NCBI GenBank assembly: GCA_002794735.1
Contig: NBAZ01000016.1
Coordinates: forward strand, 124,001-188,000
From: Pyrrhoderma lamaoense
Lineage: Eukaryota > Basidiomycota > Agaricomycetes > Hymenochaetales > Hymenochaetaceae
Reading direction: 5' to 3'
DNA length: 64,000 bases
Shown: in pieces, positions 45,756 through 57,397 of the stretch
Layout of the letters: each line of letters begins with the position of its first letter
Numbering within the stretch: the stretch's first letter is position 1
Made by a program: the position numbers and the translations under genes
Notes under the pieces: generated by a model
The model's database searches: none
Told to the model about the DNA's origin: nothing
What the model saw: only the letters and a program-made list of their open reading frames with translations

Positions 45756-47654
45756 TGGACAGGTACGTACATGTATAAGGTCTGAACGAAGTTACCAAGG
45801 GAGTTGTTATGAGCCTCCCACGATGTATCATTTATCTTTTATCATTTATCAATCAGTAAATGAGATCAAATGCATGGAAGAATGCTTTACTAAGCTCAGA
45901 TATCGTGTAGGTTGCTATTAATCTTTTTACTTCTGATAATACTGTATTATATTGAATATTACTCATATTCACACGTATCTATCGATATCGCCAATATAGC
46001 CTAGAGCTGATTCAATCCAATTCCGAGTTTTTATGATTGTTCTCATAAGCCCCGCGTCATCGCGTGCACTTCATATACACGTTTAACTTTTGGAGCACAG
46101 TATTTATACATGCATGAAACCGTAAAATCTACATAGAGGTAAAATATTTTTTAATTATATGCACATGAGCATTATATCTCGTGCACATCTTCGTCGTTCA
46201 GTAAACTCTGTACGGAACGTCTTGCGGAATAGGCCATATACATAAGATCATATATTTATTGAATTGGTCAATTACAACATATCGATACTACCGTATGTTC
46301 TTTCCCATGTGTCTTAATGATAGCAATAAATCCAAGCTCTTATTCTATACCCCTACTCTTATATGTAGTGATAACATTAGAATAATCTTGAAGAAGGGTA
46401 AAATAAAAACATCAATGAATAATCTGATTAATAGTAATCCATTGAAGATTTTGGTTTTGTGTGTAAGGGTGTATAAGATAACCGTTTTCGCCCGTTCTAG
46501 AACGCCACGCTGTTATCGTTCATCTGGTGACAAAGTATGTCCTAGTTCTGCAATAAACAACAAACATCCATTTATTCCCTCCTGGATGCAATATAAAATT
46601 CTTTAGTATGTGTTCACTTATCATATCACTATTTTAGGTAGAAAGTTGGTATCCCCATATGCAAGACAAACGGAGAGAGGGATAACAATATTAGAACTGA
46701 TAAAAATCAAATTAGTACACATGGCGCATAAAGATTCGCAGTATACCCCAATCCAAGATTCATCATTCACTCATTTACTAGACTTTGTATCCGTATTCAT
46801 AAAGTCAATCATCGGCTCAAGAGTCAATATCATCTAGTAGTGCATTCTGATGAAAACATTGCCTTTTTAGATCTAGGTGCACATTTGTCTATGTTTGGGG
46901 TGATATTTTCCTTTAAACACTAATGGGCCAACTGAAATACGAGTATTTACGTACACTGACTATTTTTACTCTCATAAAGACTAAAAACATAACAAAGAAG
47001 CGATGGTGCTTGTTAACGACAACGCCATTATCAGGTATTGGCACTAGAAGTCGATGAAAAAGTCCCGTCTGATATGTCAAAGCTTTACACGATATATATC
47101 TAGTCGTTCACTAAGCTTTAGCAAACCTAGTATTACGACAATATGAATAGTCTAGAATAGTCGAAAACATATCTTTTCCCTCAGATGGCAGGGCCTAGAA
47201 ACAACATGGATCGTGAAATTGACAATCAAAACTGGGCTTTGTAGATTCAAAAAATGACGTAAAAATGCATTTTTGAGTATTTTGTTGCTTTAACAATGTT
47301 CAAACTAGTTTAATCTGTAACTTTAGTAAACAACTAACTTGTATTAAATGCAAACCAAAGTTCCATATCTGGCTAATCCAGCACAGTTATATCTAGCTCG
47401 TCTGGCGGAAGCACATTTGCGAGATTTGAGGTGAGTTCTTATCTAAATCAGCAACTCTTTGCTTTTAGTAGGATGTGCTCGTACTATATCTTCGGGTGCA
47501 AACAGGTTGAACATCCTGCCTCCCAAAAGAGCATAAATATCCGACATTTTCAAGGCTTTAGTTCTCACCCAAGCTGATGTTTCAGCTAGAAATTGATCTA
47601 TCATACATCATACTTTCCTCATCTGTATAAATCAAGTCTTATTTATTAATTACT
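45756..47654. other. AT-rich intergenic region
   Basis: About 1.9 kb. The part next to 45755 should hold the NACHT-WD40 promoter. Frames at 46259-46606 and 46610-46837 are AT-driven and unsupported. Confidence 0.45.
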
Positions 47655-48686
47655 ATGTCGAGTCGGAAAAGTCTTTCCGAGTTACTTGGAAGTAGACTAT
47701 ATACTGCTGCATCTTCAATGTTCAATGACCTTTTTGAGCGAGGAGAATCTGCTGTACTGATCGGTGGTGCAGCAAGTAAAATCTATATTCCATCTAGGGA
47801 AACGAAGGTATGATCCAAACACGGAAATTTTATCTAAACTTTTGTCATCTGACTAGGCTTTACATTTTATCTACAGGATCTAGATGTTAATGTCCGCCAG
47901 GAGCGATTTCTTGCCATCAAAAGTAGTATTTCATCGGATCGCTTCCAATTAAAGCCCAGCACTGATCAAAGAAAGATGTCTATCACTTATACTACAAATG
48001 ATACAAAGAACTCAGTCAAGTGTGATGTTTCCCCCATGTCTGCTGCCTTCGAGCAGACCGTATTCAAGCACACCATAAGAGATAAAACATCGGGTATTCG
48101 CTATCCAACCATTCAACATTTATTAGCATTGAAAATAAGGGGCTTTGTTGCTCGTCATCAAGGCCAGGATGGGAAAAAGTTTAAGGACATAGAGGATATC
48201 AAGGAGCTTACATCATTTATCTACACTGAGAGCTCTGAGAAAACGATGAGCGAGGACCTCGTAAGGTACTATTTACGACCAGGTAATGTTATGGGAGTAT
48301 TCCAGGGGATTGTTAACAAAGATTACAAAGAATACAAAGAGCACATGGATCAATTTTTATACAGAATTATTCCAGTAGTCCAAGATAGGGGCACAAATCA
48401 AACCCAGGATCCTGCTCAGAGACCACCTGCAGCCCAAGGGGGCCAAGCACAAGGGCCAGTTCAAGCCCTCAAGAAGAGTGTAGATACACCGAAAAAGAAT
48501 ACGACGACACCACCAGCGACTGCAAGCGGTACGAACTCAAAGAAGAGTAAGACTGTTAGTACTACTGGAGCCGCTGCTGGATCCAGCTCCGGTGCTACTG
48601 CTGGCAATAAGCCAGTCAGCAAGAAACTTGTCGTTGGAAAGCCTCCTCCTGATAAGGACAAGAAAGCCGGAAAAAAGAAGTCTTGA
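47655..48686 (+). CDS. Nucleotidyltransferase-fold protein with Lys/Pro/Ala-rich tail
   Basis: Two exons (47655-47807 and 47877-48686, intron GTATGA ... CTACAG) encode 320 residues. The first part has the minimal nucleotidyltransferase pattern: VLIGGAAS (Gly37-Gly38) followed 14 residues later by DLDV (Asp52, Asp54), which in this fold bind the nucleotide and metal. A helical segment TIQHLLALKIRGFVARHQG with a following K-D-I-E-D-I-K-E-L resembles the C-terminal half of AbiEii/MNT-like nucleotidyltransferases. The last 100 residues are low in complexity (Gln/Ala/Pro then Lys-rich, ending KKAGKKKS). The substrate is unknown, and it is not a poly(A) polymerase or tRNA-type enzyme by its length. 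The fold assignment is by motif only. Confidence 0.65.
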
Positions 48687-49510
48687 AGTATGTGGTTATC
48701 CTTGTAGCATGATTGTAACGAGAAATTGTTAGATTCTGATAGCTGGTGATGGGGAAAAGAGATGAGATCTATCCCAGTATTATAGCTGGGTTTCGTAGTA
48801 GTATGTTACAGAGAGAAATGCAAAACGAAGACTATTTTTATATGTTATATGTAATAGCACAAAAATAGAGTTAGTGGAACATTTCGTCATGACTTACGAG
48901 CTTGTGGTAAGACGCAAACACAAAGTTTCATATATGATATAGCACATTGATGAACTACTCTTTACATAAGCTCAGGGTCATAAGCGTTATGTTGCTGCTA
49001 GGACCAGTTCACAGATGCAAATTTGCGTTGACAGGGTCCCAATACAAACCAGTAGAGCTACGCTTTTGAAGTCATCTCGAGCTGTGATCTATGTTTTGAG
49101 AAGCCAGAAGCTGGTATAATTACTATTTCACTTCCTAAAAGGCACATCTTGTATCCCGTGTGTTGCATTCTTGTAGAACAAGGAGAATACATACATTTAG
49201 AGATAGAGAGTAAGAATCTGAGATGATAAGGGATGCATAAGTGCCGCCAATCTTGAGCCCTGGATACAACTCAGCCATATACATGCATTGCCGGCATACT
49301 CATATTGGATAACATTGATAAGTCTGGCGGACACTATAAGTATTTATGAGTTCCCTAGATTATCAAAAAGTTGATACAATGATAACAAAACGAAGGACAA
49401 TGTCAGAAAATGAGTTTCGGTCGTATTAGCTTGCATAATTCAAAATTATTACATTTTTCTATTCATTATCTCTACGATCTTCTCAATTAAGATTCTTCGA
49501 TTTTGAATGC
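48687..49510. other. Intergenic region
   Basis: No gene seen. It contains the 3' region of the nucleotidyltransferase-fold gene, and probably the 3' end of the minus-strand small gene that follows. Confidence 0.45.
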
Positions 49511-49753
49511 TTATGTTCTGATTTTAAGGCCAGTAGGGATCCCGGCCCCTTGTTGCTGCTTACTAGCTGCCGGCTTGGCTCTTGCTCTACATTTCCTACA
49601 TGTTCCAGACACGGAATAGATAACTGGACTGTTGGCCCTATTCTCACAATAAGGTATACCACGCTTTATATCCGACTTTTGGCAAGGAGTAACACCTCCC
49701 GAGGTTTCCTGGTGACCGCAGTCGGCACGTTGTTGCATCTCGTTATAGCACAT
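49511..49753 (-). CDS. Small Cys-rich protein with a C-G-H motif
   Basis: An 80-residue frame starting MCYNEMQQRADCGHQETSGG. It has Cys at positions 2, 12, 24, 36, 52 and 55, the last two as C-R-K-C, and a basic end. Fungi have many small proteins that open with M-C-x(2,3)-x-Q and a C-G-H motif, then widely spaced Cys and a terminal C-x2-C. They look zinc-binding, but no function is known. A longer start at 49807 would add 18 residues; I prefer the internal Met because it matches that common opening. There is no signal peptide. Confidence 0.5.
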   Translation of the reverse strand: MCYNEMQQRADCGHQETSGGVTPCQKSDIKRGIPYCENRANSPVIYSVSGTCRKCRARAKPAASKQQQGAGIPTGLKIRT

Positions 49754-50496
49754 CTTACTCCTTCCTTGTGATACTGGTAGTTTGTTGGAAGAGCACTTAT
49801 GCACCACTTCAGTGCTCTTTTATATCTGAGAATCTATTAATAACTTGGCAGACTCGCATATCCAAAGTGCTAGATATGATTCATCACAAATATAGAACTC
49901 GACCTGTAACGAATAAAGTCATTTTGCACGCGTTTAGGAGCGGGTATCAGACGGAAGCTTTACTAAGTCATATATAGTAGCAGCAATGTCAAAGCAATGG
50001 GCATACTATACTACCTGTAACAGAGTGAAAGTGATTCCCTCATAGTGTTTCGTTTTCATAGATTCATATTGTCCCCTCCATAAATCCGTATTAATAGTTA
50101 GTACTGTATCAGTCGCCTCAATATCGCTTCATGTGCACATAGAGTTATTCAGAGGAGTATTGATGTAGGAGGTAAGCAGTGAATGTATTTTGTATTTTGG
50201 GAGAAGTGAACGCAAGGAAGATGGACCTTGTAACATTCCTCTTGTTCTTGTAGCAAGCTTGAGCCACATTTGTTAGTTTGACGTGTGAAACAATCTATAA
50301 CTCGTAAAAAAATTCATAATTAGACATAGTAAACCACGATATTAGGCTAGCATGGTAGACACTACTCATGTCAGAAATGGCTTTATTACGATTACATTGT
50401 ACGAGATACAAACAAATTAAGATGGGCTGGTAGATGAAATATGCAACAAGTACAGGTACTAAAAACTGTAGGAGAAGTGTATCTGTGTGTGAAACT
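49754..50496. other. Intergenic region
   Basis: Contains the likely promoter of the small Cys-rich gene and the 3' region of the F-box-like gene. Nothing else is recognised. Confidence 0.45.
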
Positions 50497-52308
50497 CTAA
50501 GGGATGACGTCTAGAATAGGTTTATACATATCTGCCTTCGTACTCAAGTGAATGAGTTTGATCCCAAGGTTCAGACAAAGTTGATATGTATCCGGTAGTA
50601 AGTGTGGTAAATCGAGATCGCAACTCTCTTCCTGTTCTTGATTTGAATCAGGATGGGATGGGTACAAAGAGGAGAAGATGCCTGGCTTAAGTTTGTCTTC
50701 TATACTTACAAAGATACGTTTCAATTGTGGGAATTTTCCCCCGAAATCTTGATACCGAAGTTCTTTACCGTTTTTGTTGTTGGAATGTGTATGTATCAGC
50801 TCGCGAAGTCTTCTATCCTGTAAGCGCCAGTTAACGGCGTTATTTGGGTAGTGTATGTGTATTTCTTCGATACTCTGAGGCAGAGAGGGCGTAAAAGAAA
50901 CTGAGTCTATATTTATTTCCCCAACACGTAGGGAAGTCATCGTTGCATCTGTCGATAACAACGCCGAAGGTAGGCGATGAACTCGAGCAGACTTTAAGGA
51001 GGTGGCACGATCTAGGAGAGATTGAATATCTAAGTCATGCATTAATGGAGTGAAAGATCCAAAAGAAGTTGTATCCAAGTAGAACAATGCCACAGAAAGA
51101 AAGGTCAAGTAAGGGAGGAGAGGATCCAGGCACGCTATAAGAGCTTGAGAAGAAGCCGGAGTTGACTCAAGTTCCGAGAAAGAATTGTGCTCATAGTTTA
51201 AGTTTCTTAGACGATTGGTAGCCGCAAGCGACGATTGACGAGAAAAAGTAATTGTTAATTCGAGTGATTCAATCCGATAGGATCCTCTAGGCTTCAGGAG
51301 CCATGAGAAATTGACGGGTGGAGTAGTAAAGTAAACGTCCTTATATTGGATATATTTCAGAGTTGACGGAGGAGTTAAATCATATCCTAGAGACAATGCA
51401 TCTGCTCCGTTTTGTTCGTGTATGGAGTTATTCCAATTACACAGAGACAAAAATTTGAGATTTTTCAGTTTTGATAGTGTAAGACATAGTTCTGAGAAAT
51501 AAGGATTATGCACACGGGATGATAGTAGCCACAAACCCTCTAAACCCTTCAATTTTGCAATGGTTTCAAGGACGGTATCAAACCCTTCTAATTCAGAAAC
51601 ATATTCCGCTTCTATACTCAAGCACAGAAACCGCAGAGTTTTCAGTCTACTTAAGACTGAGGCTAATATACTCCAGTGTTCGTATGTTGCTGTAGACCCA
51701 CCTCTGAAGAAAGTGCTAGTTTCGGTTTTCTTAATTCTGTACACAAATTCACGTACGCAAGAGCGTGAGGAACATGCAGGACTGCGAGAAAACTTTTGAA
51801 GAGAGCGTCGGCTCGATAAAATAATTCTCCTGTAAAATGCCCGCTGGACAGGTAGGACCCAAGATCGATGTACGAGTGACAAGTTCAAGTAGTTTATATA
51901 ACGATTATGATGCATGGGTAGTGATGCATCTGCTTGCTTGGAGCTGTAGGTTTCCTGTAAAAAATGTCCGTCTTGACTTATAATGTAGTCGATAACAAGA
52001 TCTAAAACTAAAGAAGGGATCCCAGACTGAGTTAGCGTTAAGTCTGAAGAAGTTCGATAGTATTTATTTTCAACTAGATCCCGACGGTATTCGGATATGG
52101 CCTCTTCAACATCCGAAGAACTAGTTAGGGTGACGTCCTCCAGTGTAAAGTCAGGGTTATGAAGAACTTCCATCATAAAATCAAAATGTCGTCTCGCAAG
52201 GCCCTTATTGATTAGGAGTTGCGCCAAGAGTGAGTCAGACTTAGACTTGAACTGGATAGATGAGCATAGCTCAGGATCGGAAAGTCCATTCCTACCATGA
52301 ATAGACAT
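50497..52308 (-). CDS. F-box-like protein with LRR-type repeats
   Basis: An intronless 603-codon frame. A degenerate F-box lies at about residues 95-165: SGIPSLVLDLVIDYIISQDG, then a spacer and LSLVHRSWVLPVQRAFYRRI, the usual H-R-S-W-x-x-P-x-Q-R pattern of Agaricomycete F-box proteins. Downstream are leucine-rich segments (LKTLRFLCLSIEAEYVSELE, LKGLEGLWLLSSRVHNPYFS, LKNLKFLSLCNW, LPQSIEEIHIHYPNN). It is likely an SCF adaptor, with an unknown target. The start at 52308 is the first Met; no upstream exon is evident. Confidence 0.68.
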   Translation of the reverse strand: MSIHGRNGLSDPELCSSIQFKSKSDSLLAQLLINKGLARRHFDFMMEVLHNPDFTLEDVTLTSSSDVEEAISEYRRDLVENKYYRTSSDLTLTQSGIPSLVLDLVIDYIISQDGHFLQETYSSKQADASLPMHHNRYINYLNLSLVHRSWVLPVQRAFYRRIILSSRRSLQKFSRSPACSSRSCVREFVYRIKKTETSTFFRGGSTATYEHWSILASVLSRLKTLRFLCLSIEAEYVSELEGFDTVLETIAKLKGLEGLWLLSSRVHNPYFSELCLTLSKLKNLKFLSLCNWNNSIHEQNGADALSLGYDLTPPSTLKYIQYKDVYFTTPPVNFSWLLKPRGSYRIESLELTITFSRQSSLAATNRLRNLNYEHNSFSELESTPASSQALIACLDPLLPYLTFLSVALFYLDTTSFGSFTPLMHDLDIQSLLDRATSLKSARVHRLPSALLSTDATMTSLRVGEINIDSVSFTPSLPQSIEEIHIHYPNNAVNWRLQDRRLRELIHTHSNNKNGKELRYQDFGGKFPQLKRIFVSIEDKLKPGIFSSLYPSHPDSNQEQEESCDLDLPHLLPDTYQLCLNLGIKLIHLSTKADMYKPILDVIP

Positions 52309-52587
52309 GTCATAACCTATTCACAGGAAAGAACAAGAGTTGAATCAGACGTTGATCCCGAGACGAGATGCAGGACAGAGAAAAGTGCGCATCCAGCATT
52401 GCAATTCGTGTCTTGTATTTCTCAAGGCAAAGCAACTTCAAGTTAGTCGCATGCAATGTAAGGACAAAGATGCTCATTGATTTCTTGGACTGGTTACGTA
52501 AAAGCCAAGACACGCTCTCACGTGCAAAGACGTTAATATGAGTATTTCCTTCTTTGAGTCTTTGTTGCTTGTGGTGATACATGTATA

Positions 52588-53318
52588 ATGGACAACGATC
52601 GCACTGGGGCTACCCCATCTCCAGATGACAAGTCTCGATATGAGGCAGCTCGTAAAGAGGTTATACAAGCACTCCAAAAGAAACGTATAGTGGACAAGCA
52701 ACTAGTGGGTAACTATACCTATTGAAAAAGTGCATAGGAATTTACATGTGTCATAAGGCCCAGCTCGAAGTACAAATATACAACTTTGAAAACTCCTATC
52801 TAACAGATACGGCACAGCATAGTGGCGGAAATATAATACAGGGCTTCGATGGATATCTAAAGACTCAGAATGTGGGAAGAAGAAGACATGAACCGACCGA
52901 AACCGACCGTGTATTCTCTACTAGTTCACTAACTTATCAAAAGGTATGTATCCAATCCTTCCAGATAATCTTCTCTCAACTAACGGGTGCAAACCTGAAA
53001 TAGAGTCTTGAACTTCTTGGAGATCCGGACGAAGAAGCAGATACTATTGGAGTCCTTTCACTCGGAAACTCTCGTGGTCCCACACCAGGATTGACTACAG
53101 TCGTGTTACCTGCCGCAACACAGCGCTCAACTCAGGAACTCACGGCTGCTCAACAGAAGAAAGCTAGAGATAAAGAATACCAGCGACGAAAGCGGGCGTC
53201 TCAGGCCCGTGAAAGGGCTCTTGCAGCTGAGAGGGAGGAAGAGACGGGGGAGTCTACATATAGTACAAGTAGTAGCAGAAGACAGATAAAAAAACCCAAG
53301 ACTGCAGATGATGGCTAA
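52588..53318 (+). CDS. eaf6: Eaf6 subunit of NuA4-type histone acetyltransferase
   Basis: A small subunit of the NuA4 (and, in fungi, also NuA3-type) acetyltransferase complexes in the nucleus. Exon 1 (ATG 52588) gives a short acidic start and YEAARKEVIQALQKKRIVDK. Exon 2 gives AQLEVQIYNFENSYLTDT, GNIIQGFDGYLK and DRVFSTSSLTYQK, the hallmark Eaf6 stretch. Exon 3 opens SLELLGDPDEE and ends in a basic, charged helix (KKARDKEYQRRKRASQARER) and a Ser-rich tail. The introns begin GTGGGT and GTATGT. No frame breaks are needed. The window also encodes Rtt109, another histone acetylation factor, but the two are 22 kb apart and not obviously linked. Confidence 0.9.
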
Positions 53319-53615
53319 TGCTTGTCCTTAAAGATCCCCAGTATGTATGATAATTCTCTTTATAGTGTACTTACCCGCATTCTGTATTTGTATCAAATTG
53401 TAAGAAATAGAGTAGGAATCAGACTAAAACTGATTTATAATTGACGGTGGAGGTCCATGTATTTACATCAATATTAACAGTGGGTATACACATCAAAACG
53501 CACGAGGCTGGGCACCATACTAATTACAGTATTAATTAATATGTTGCACACCTACGTTTACCACCATCACCGATTTTAACGCTCATTAGCCCCATTGTTG
53601 TCCAGATAAAGATTA
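53319..53615. other. Short convergent intergenic region
   Basis: Between the 3' ends of Eaf6 (+) and the membrane protein (-). No gene seen. Confidence 0.5.
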
Positions 53616-54578
53616 TCACACACCGCTATATTGCCAGTACCTCGGACGCATACCAAGGAAAACGAGAATAGAAATCATGGCAGAGAACATGATGTTGAGG
53701 ATAAGATTGGCAATTAGAGTGAAAGGAAGCAACGTGAAAAGCACGCCTAAAGCCATGGTTATGAGACACAGTGGCGTCCAAACTTTCAGCATAGTGTTTA
53801 GGATCTGTTGAATCGTCCCATATTAGCAAGTTTTATGATATGAACGTTGTTTTATCTTACCTTGTCATTTATTCCGCCCTTCTTCGCCTTTTTGTAAATT
53901 ATGCCTGACACGATACTTTGGCATACGGCAGTAATTGCCCAAAGGCAAAGGAATACTATGAACACGACAGCCGCTACTACGTCGTACTCTGACACAGCAA
54001 GGATGATCGATGTTAAAGTGCCGTCAAAGATAAATATCCTGAAAATGTGAACAGAATTGCAAAAGCCACCCGTCCGCCTTTCTTTTGACAGTCGTCAATT
54101 CGACTTGCTCTATCATGAAGTACGAGCGCTCCGGAAAGATATAGTGTACTAATGGCCCAGAGACGGAAGAATACTGCAGCGACGCCCACTTTGTATGGAT
54201 GATAAAGGAAGTCATCTTCGTTACTGGCAGTTGCTACAAAAGCAACCGATAATACGTTATTGAGAACAAAGAATAGAGAGCAGAGAAAGAAAGATGAGAA
54301 TGTATAGCGATGGGCTTGTAGACGATTCATAATGAGGAGACAATAGGCTGCGAGAACAAGGAATACTAATGCGAAAGACCCTTGTAAAGCAAGATCAGCC
54401 TAGAAAAGTGTCCCAGTTAGATGAGACATCATGAAGACTAAAGTGAGCTACAGACTATTTCCAGGCCTGAAAGGGTAAATTTCCTAGATCCATCCCAATA
54501 AATATCATTTTGGGCCGAAGCAGTAGATGTGAGTGCAAGGGTGCAAGCAACTAATGATAAATGTCTTTGGTTGAACAT
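53616..54578 (-). CDS. Multi-pass membrane protein with signal peptide
   Basis: I do not recognise the family. It starts MFNQRHLSLVACTLALTSTA, a likely signal peptide ending near SAQ, then a short lumenal segment (NDIYWDGSRKFTLSGLE). About six hydrophobic helices follow over three or four exons, including FFLCSLFFVLNNVLSVAFVA, VAAVFFRLWAISTLYLSGAL, VVFIVFLCLWAITAVCQSIV and LILNIMFSAMISILVFLG. It ends RPRYWQYSGV. The frame breaks by one base at 54038-54039 (CC on the plus strand) between FAILFTFSG and IFIFDGTLTSIILAV. A single missing G restores a continuous helix, and no intron fits. An upstream Met (54620) would precede the signal peptide and is less likely. Confidence 0.6.
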
Positions 54579-55050
54579 GTTTTTTGGATGGTAGGTGAAT
54601 AAAGGGGCTGGAAAGTCCACGAGGGTTTATATGGCCGTAGAGATTTTTAGCCAAGATTTTCTGTGAAACTTAAAAGCATGGCAAACATGATTGCTCTTTT
54701 GGTAATTCGCGAATGTAGTGGAGCAGGCGCTGATATTGCATTCCGGTGAACAAACATAAGAGATTCATCCAGGGTCATCAGAGACAACTGCATTCCAGTG
54801 CAATCGTCAAAGATTCGCGTATTATTCATTCTAGTTCTGTATCATTTCGAGTACAGGAACCGAGAAACCGATGTAGAATATCTTGATAAGATTAGTAGGG
54901 TCTAAGTGAGAGTGCTTTAATTACACAGTGTCGGTATAAAAAATCGCAATGACGTGTAGTTTATATGTATTACATAAAGTGTGACGAGCAAAACATTAAG
55001 TTATTGAAAGTATAGGAAAATGCGTGTAGCTACATGTAGATGTACAATTA

Positions 55051-55894
55051 TTATTTGCTTTGCTTGGTGCCCTTCGCTATAAATATATCCATTATAATAT
55101 CACCTTCCTCGGCATGAATGCAAGGATTATACGAAATCTCGCTCAATCCTGCAGTCTCAAATAGCGAACGGATAGTTTGCTCTGAGAACCCGTGCTTATG
55201 TGCTACAACGTGTTCCAGATCCGCATCTTGCTCCATTTTACTGATTGGACCACTGAGATCGCTTATGAGAAGAGTGCCCCAGGTCTGAGAAGTGATACAA
55301 GAGTATTTGTGATATCTTGGACCGAATCGAAGTGATGATATGCCATGTTAACCTATGATAGATGTAAGCTTTTTTGTCCACAAAAGCCTGGAGATAGGGC
55401 ATACCATTACAACTTCAAATGTCTGGCCTTTGAAAGCATCTAAAATAGCGTTTGAGTCGATGCGTAAAGCTTGCATCTTTTCAGGAGGGATTCCTGCTTT
55501 TGCAGACCGTTCATTGAACGCATCCACAGAACCTTGACTGATGTCTACACCGATGACTTGCTTCACATGAGGCTCTAGTGTAAGGGTGATTTGTCCTGCA
55601 GAATATAAAGTGCTTAGTGACAATACTTCAACATGCTACGTGCATATACATACCAGGGCCACAAGCGTAATCCAGTACAACCGTGCTCTCCTTCGCAAAA
55701 GGATACTCCTTTATAAGGGCTTGAGCGATCCGATCCGAGACTTCTTGCATAAATCTATTGTTGATATGCTTTGTAGCGTTTGAGTCATACCATTCGCGGT
55801 TATGCTTTTCATAGTCCGGATGATCATGAGAATGATGGTCATGGGAGTGAACATGGTTGTGTTCGTGACTATGGTGAGTATGATTAGAGCACAT
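55051..55894 (-). CDS. SAM-dependent methyltransferase with His-rich N-terminus
   Basis: A class I (UbiE/COQ5-like) methyltransferase. The first 30 residues are a striking His-rich run (for example HDHHSHDH) that could bind metal. Motif I is VVLDYACGPGQITLTL, then VIGVDISQGSVDAF (acidic loop at the end of strand 2), and VNMAYHHFDSVQDITNTLVS and LLISDLSGP later on. The end, FSEQTIRSLFETAGLSEISY and IFIAKGTKQSK, matches the paralogue at 56190. The exons are joined by short GT/AG introns. One base appears lost in the CCCC at 55277-55280 (minus strand GGGG), where the family has a Pro-Gly-Gly turn. The substrate is unknown. It is divergent from a paralogue 295 bp away. Confidence 0.8.
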
Positions 55895-56189
55895 AGTTGT
55901 GAAGATTTTGATGGGCTTTGAGGAACTCTGAGATGTGCAATTTATACATCTCGTATAAGGGTACTACATGTCTGGATGAGAAAGACAGGTCTCGTCTCAA
56001 AGTCCGGTCGCTGCACTGTCCGATCACATATTCCAAAGCAATGTGACCGTGACCGGTGCTCCATCACGCATTATATAATATCCGATCCCTTTTTATTGGT
56101 CCACTAGTACTGACTCTAATCAAATGTAAATCTTCAATTAACAAGTCACTTACGCGCTTGCATACGGCTAGATCCATATTGCCACAAGC

Positions 56190-57142
56190 ATGAAGCCAGT
56201 GTTAGCTAAAAGCTTAGAGAACAACCCTTACACCGCTGCTCATAGTCGTGCATGTACTGATGCTGATCTCTCTACGCCACCTTGCCAAGCTACGATTGAT
56301 TATGCACAAAGTAATCGCTCGTATTTCAACGGGCTTGCAGAGCGATATGACTGTACACCAATCGTAAAAGAAATCTCAGCTAGAATTGGAAAGGCTTTCT
56401 TAAAAGAGTATAATTTTGATGAGAATAGGACAGTTGTTATGGACTTTGCTTGTGGTACAGGTATGTTCTACACAATGATGTATGGTAAACAACGGTTTTT
56501 CCAAATATGCATCATTCTCAGGACTTATCAGCCATGTGTTGGCACCGTACACCAAGCAGATAGTTGGGGCTGATATAAGTCAAAGCATGGTTGATCAATA
56601 TAATCTTCGGGTAGAGAATCAAGGCATCTCAGATGAGGAGATGCATGCTTTTTGTATCAATCCACAAGATGAGGATACAGACATATTCAGCAGTCTTAGG
56701 GAAAAGAAATTTGACGTGATTGTTGTGAGATACATCATTATAATTAAGTCACAAGGATCTAACTCCTGGTTTTCGCCTATTAAAAAAGTGTTCGATGGCC
56801 TTTCATCACATCGAAAACATTGAAAAAATAACACAGCTTCTGGCTTCGCGCATAAGTCCTGGAGGTGTGTTACTTGTTGCGGATCTAATCAAGCAACAGA
56901 GACATGATATAGTCAATGGGGACACCAAAGCTTGTAGAAGTGCTGAGGCGGAGAATTTAATATCGACCAAACAGCATCGTGACAAAATTGTGGCGCATAA
57001 GGGTGGCTTTGAAGAACACATGATCGAAAAGGCATTTGTTGGTGCAGGTCTGACTGATTTCACTTTCACGCCAAGAGTTCGTCTTACGAAAAAGGAGAAA
57101 ATCCTGACTATATTCGTAGCGAGAGGTGTAAAGCCTCCATAA
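56190..57142 (+). CDS. SAM-dependent methyltransferase (paralogue of 55051-55894)
   Basis: The same family and exon layout as its divergent neighbour. The N-terminus lacks the His-rich run and instead reads NPYTAAHSRACTDADLSTPP. Motif I is VVMDFACGTGLISHVLAPYT across an intron, followed by IVGADISQSMVDQYNLRV, CSMAFHHIENIEKITQLLAS, SPGGVLLVADL and GAGLTDFTF near the end. Three exons join cleanly (introns starting GTATGTTC and GTGAGATA) and no frame break is seen. Fungal relatives are often part of small-molecule pathways, but no other biosynthetic gene is nearby, so the substrate stays open. Confidence 0.82.
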
Positions 57143-57397
57143 AATGAGGAAGGTTTAACCTGGATCGGTCTGGAACTTGATAGATGCAGTGTTTCATAAT
57201 CACCTCGTTGATACAGTAGGATGCAATCTGAATAGATCGTGTCCAAAATCTCGTCATTGCGTGCTATATCCTAAACTTTGCCGATGATAATTATTGAGAC
57301 TGATCACTTTGCATCGACTTACTATTTTCAACCCGGATAAGTCCCGTAAGTTTTTTTCTGCTTTCTTTGCTACTTACTAGATAGGAGAATTTAAAGA

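Noticed and set aside
46259..46837. Two consecutive plus-strand frames in the AT-rich gap
   Set aside because: No similarity to anything known, and the length is expected by chance over 1.9 kb.
55596..57142. A secondary-metabolite cluster around the two methyltransferases
   Set aside because: No synthase, terpene cyclase, P450 or transporter gene is found nearby; the neighbours are Eaf6, a membrane protein and unknown small genes.
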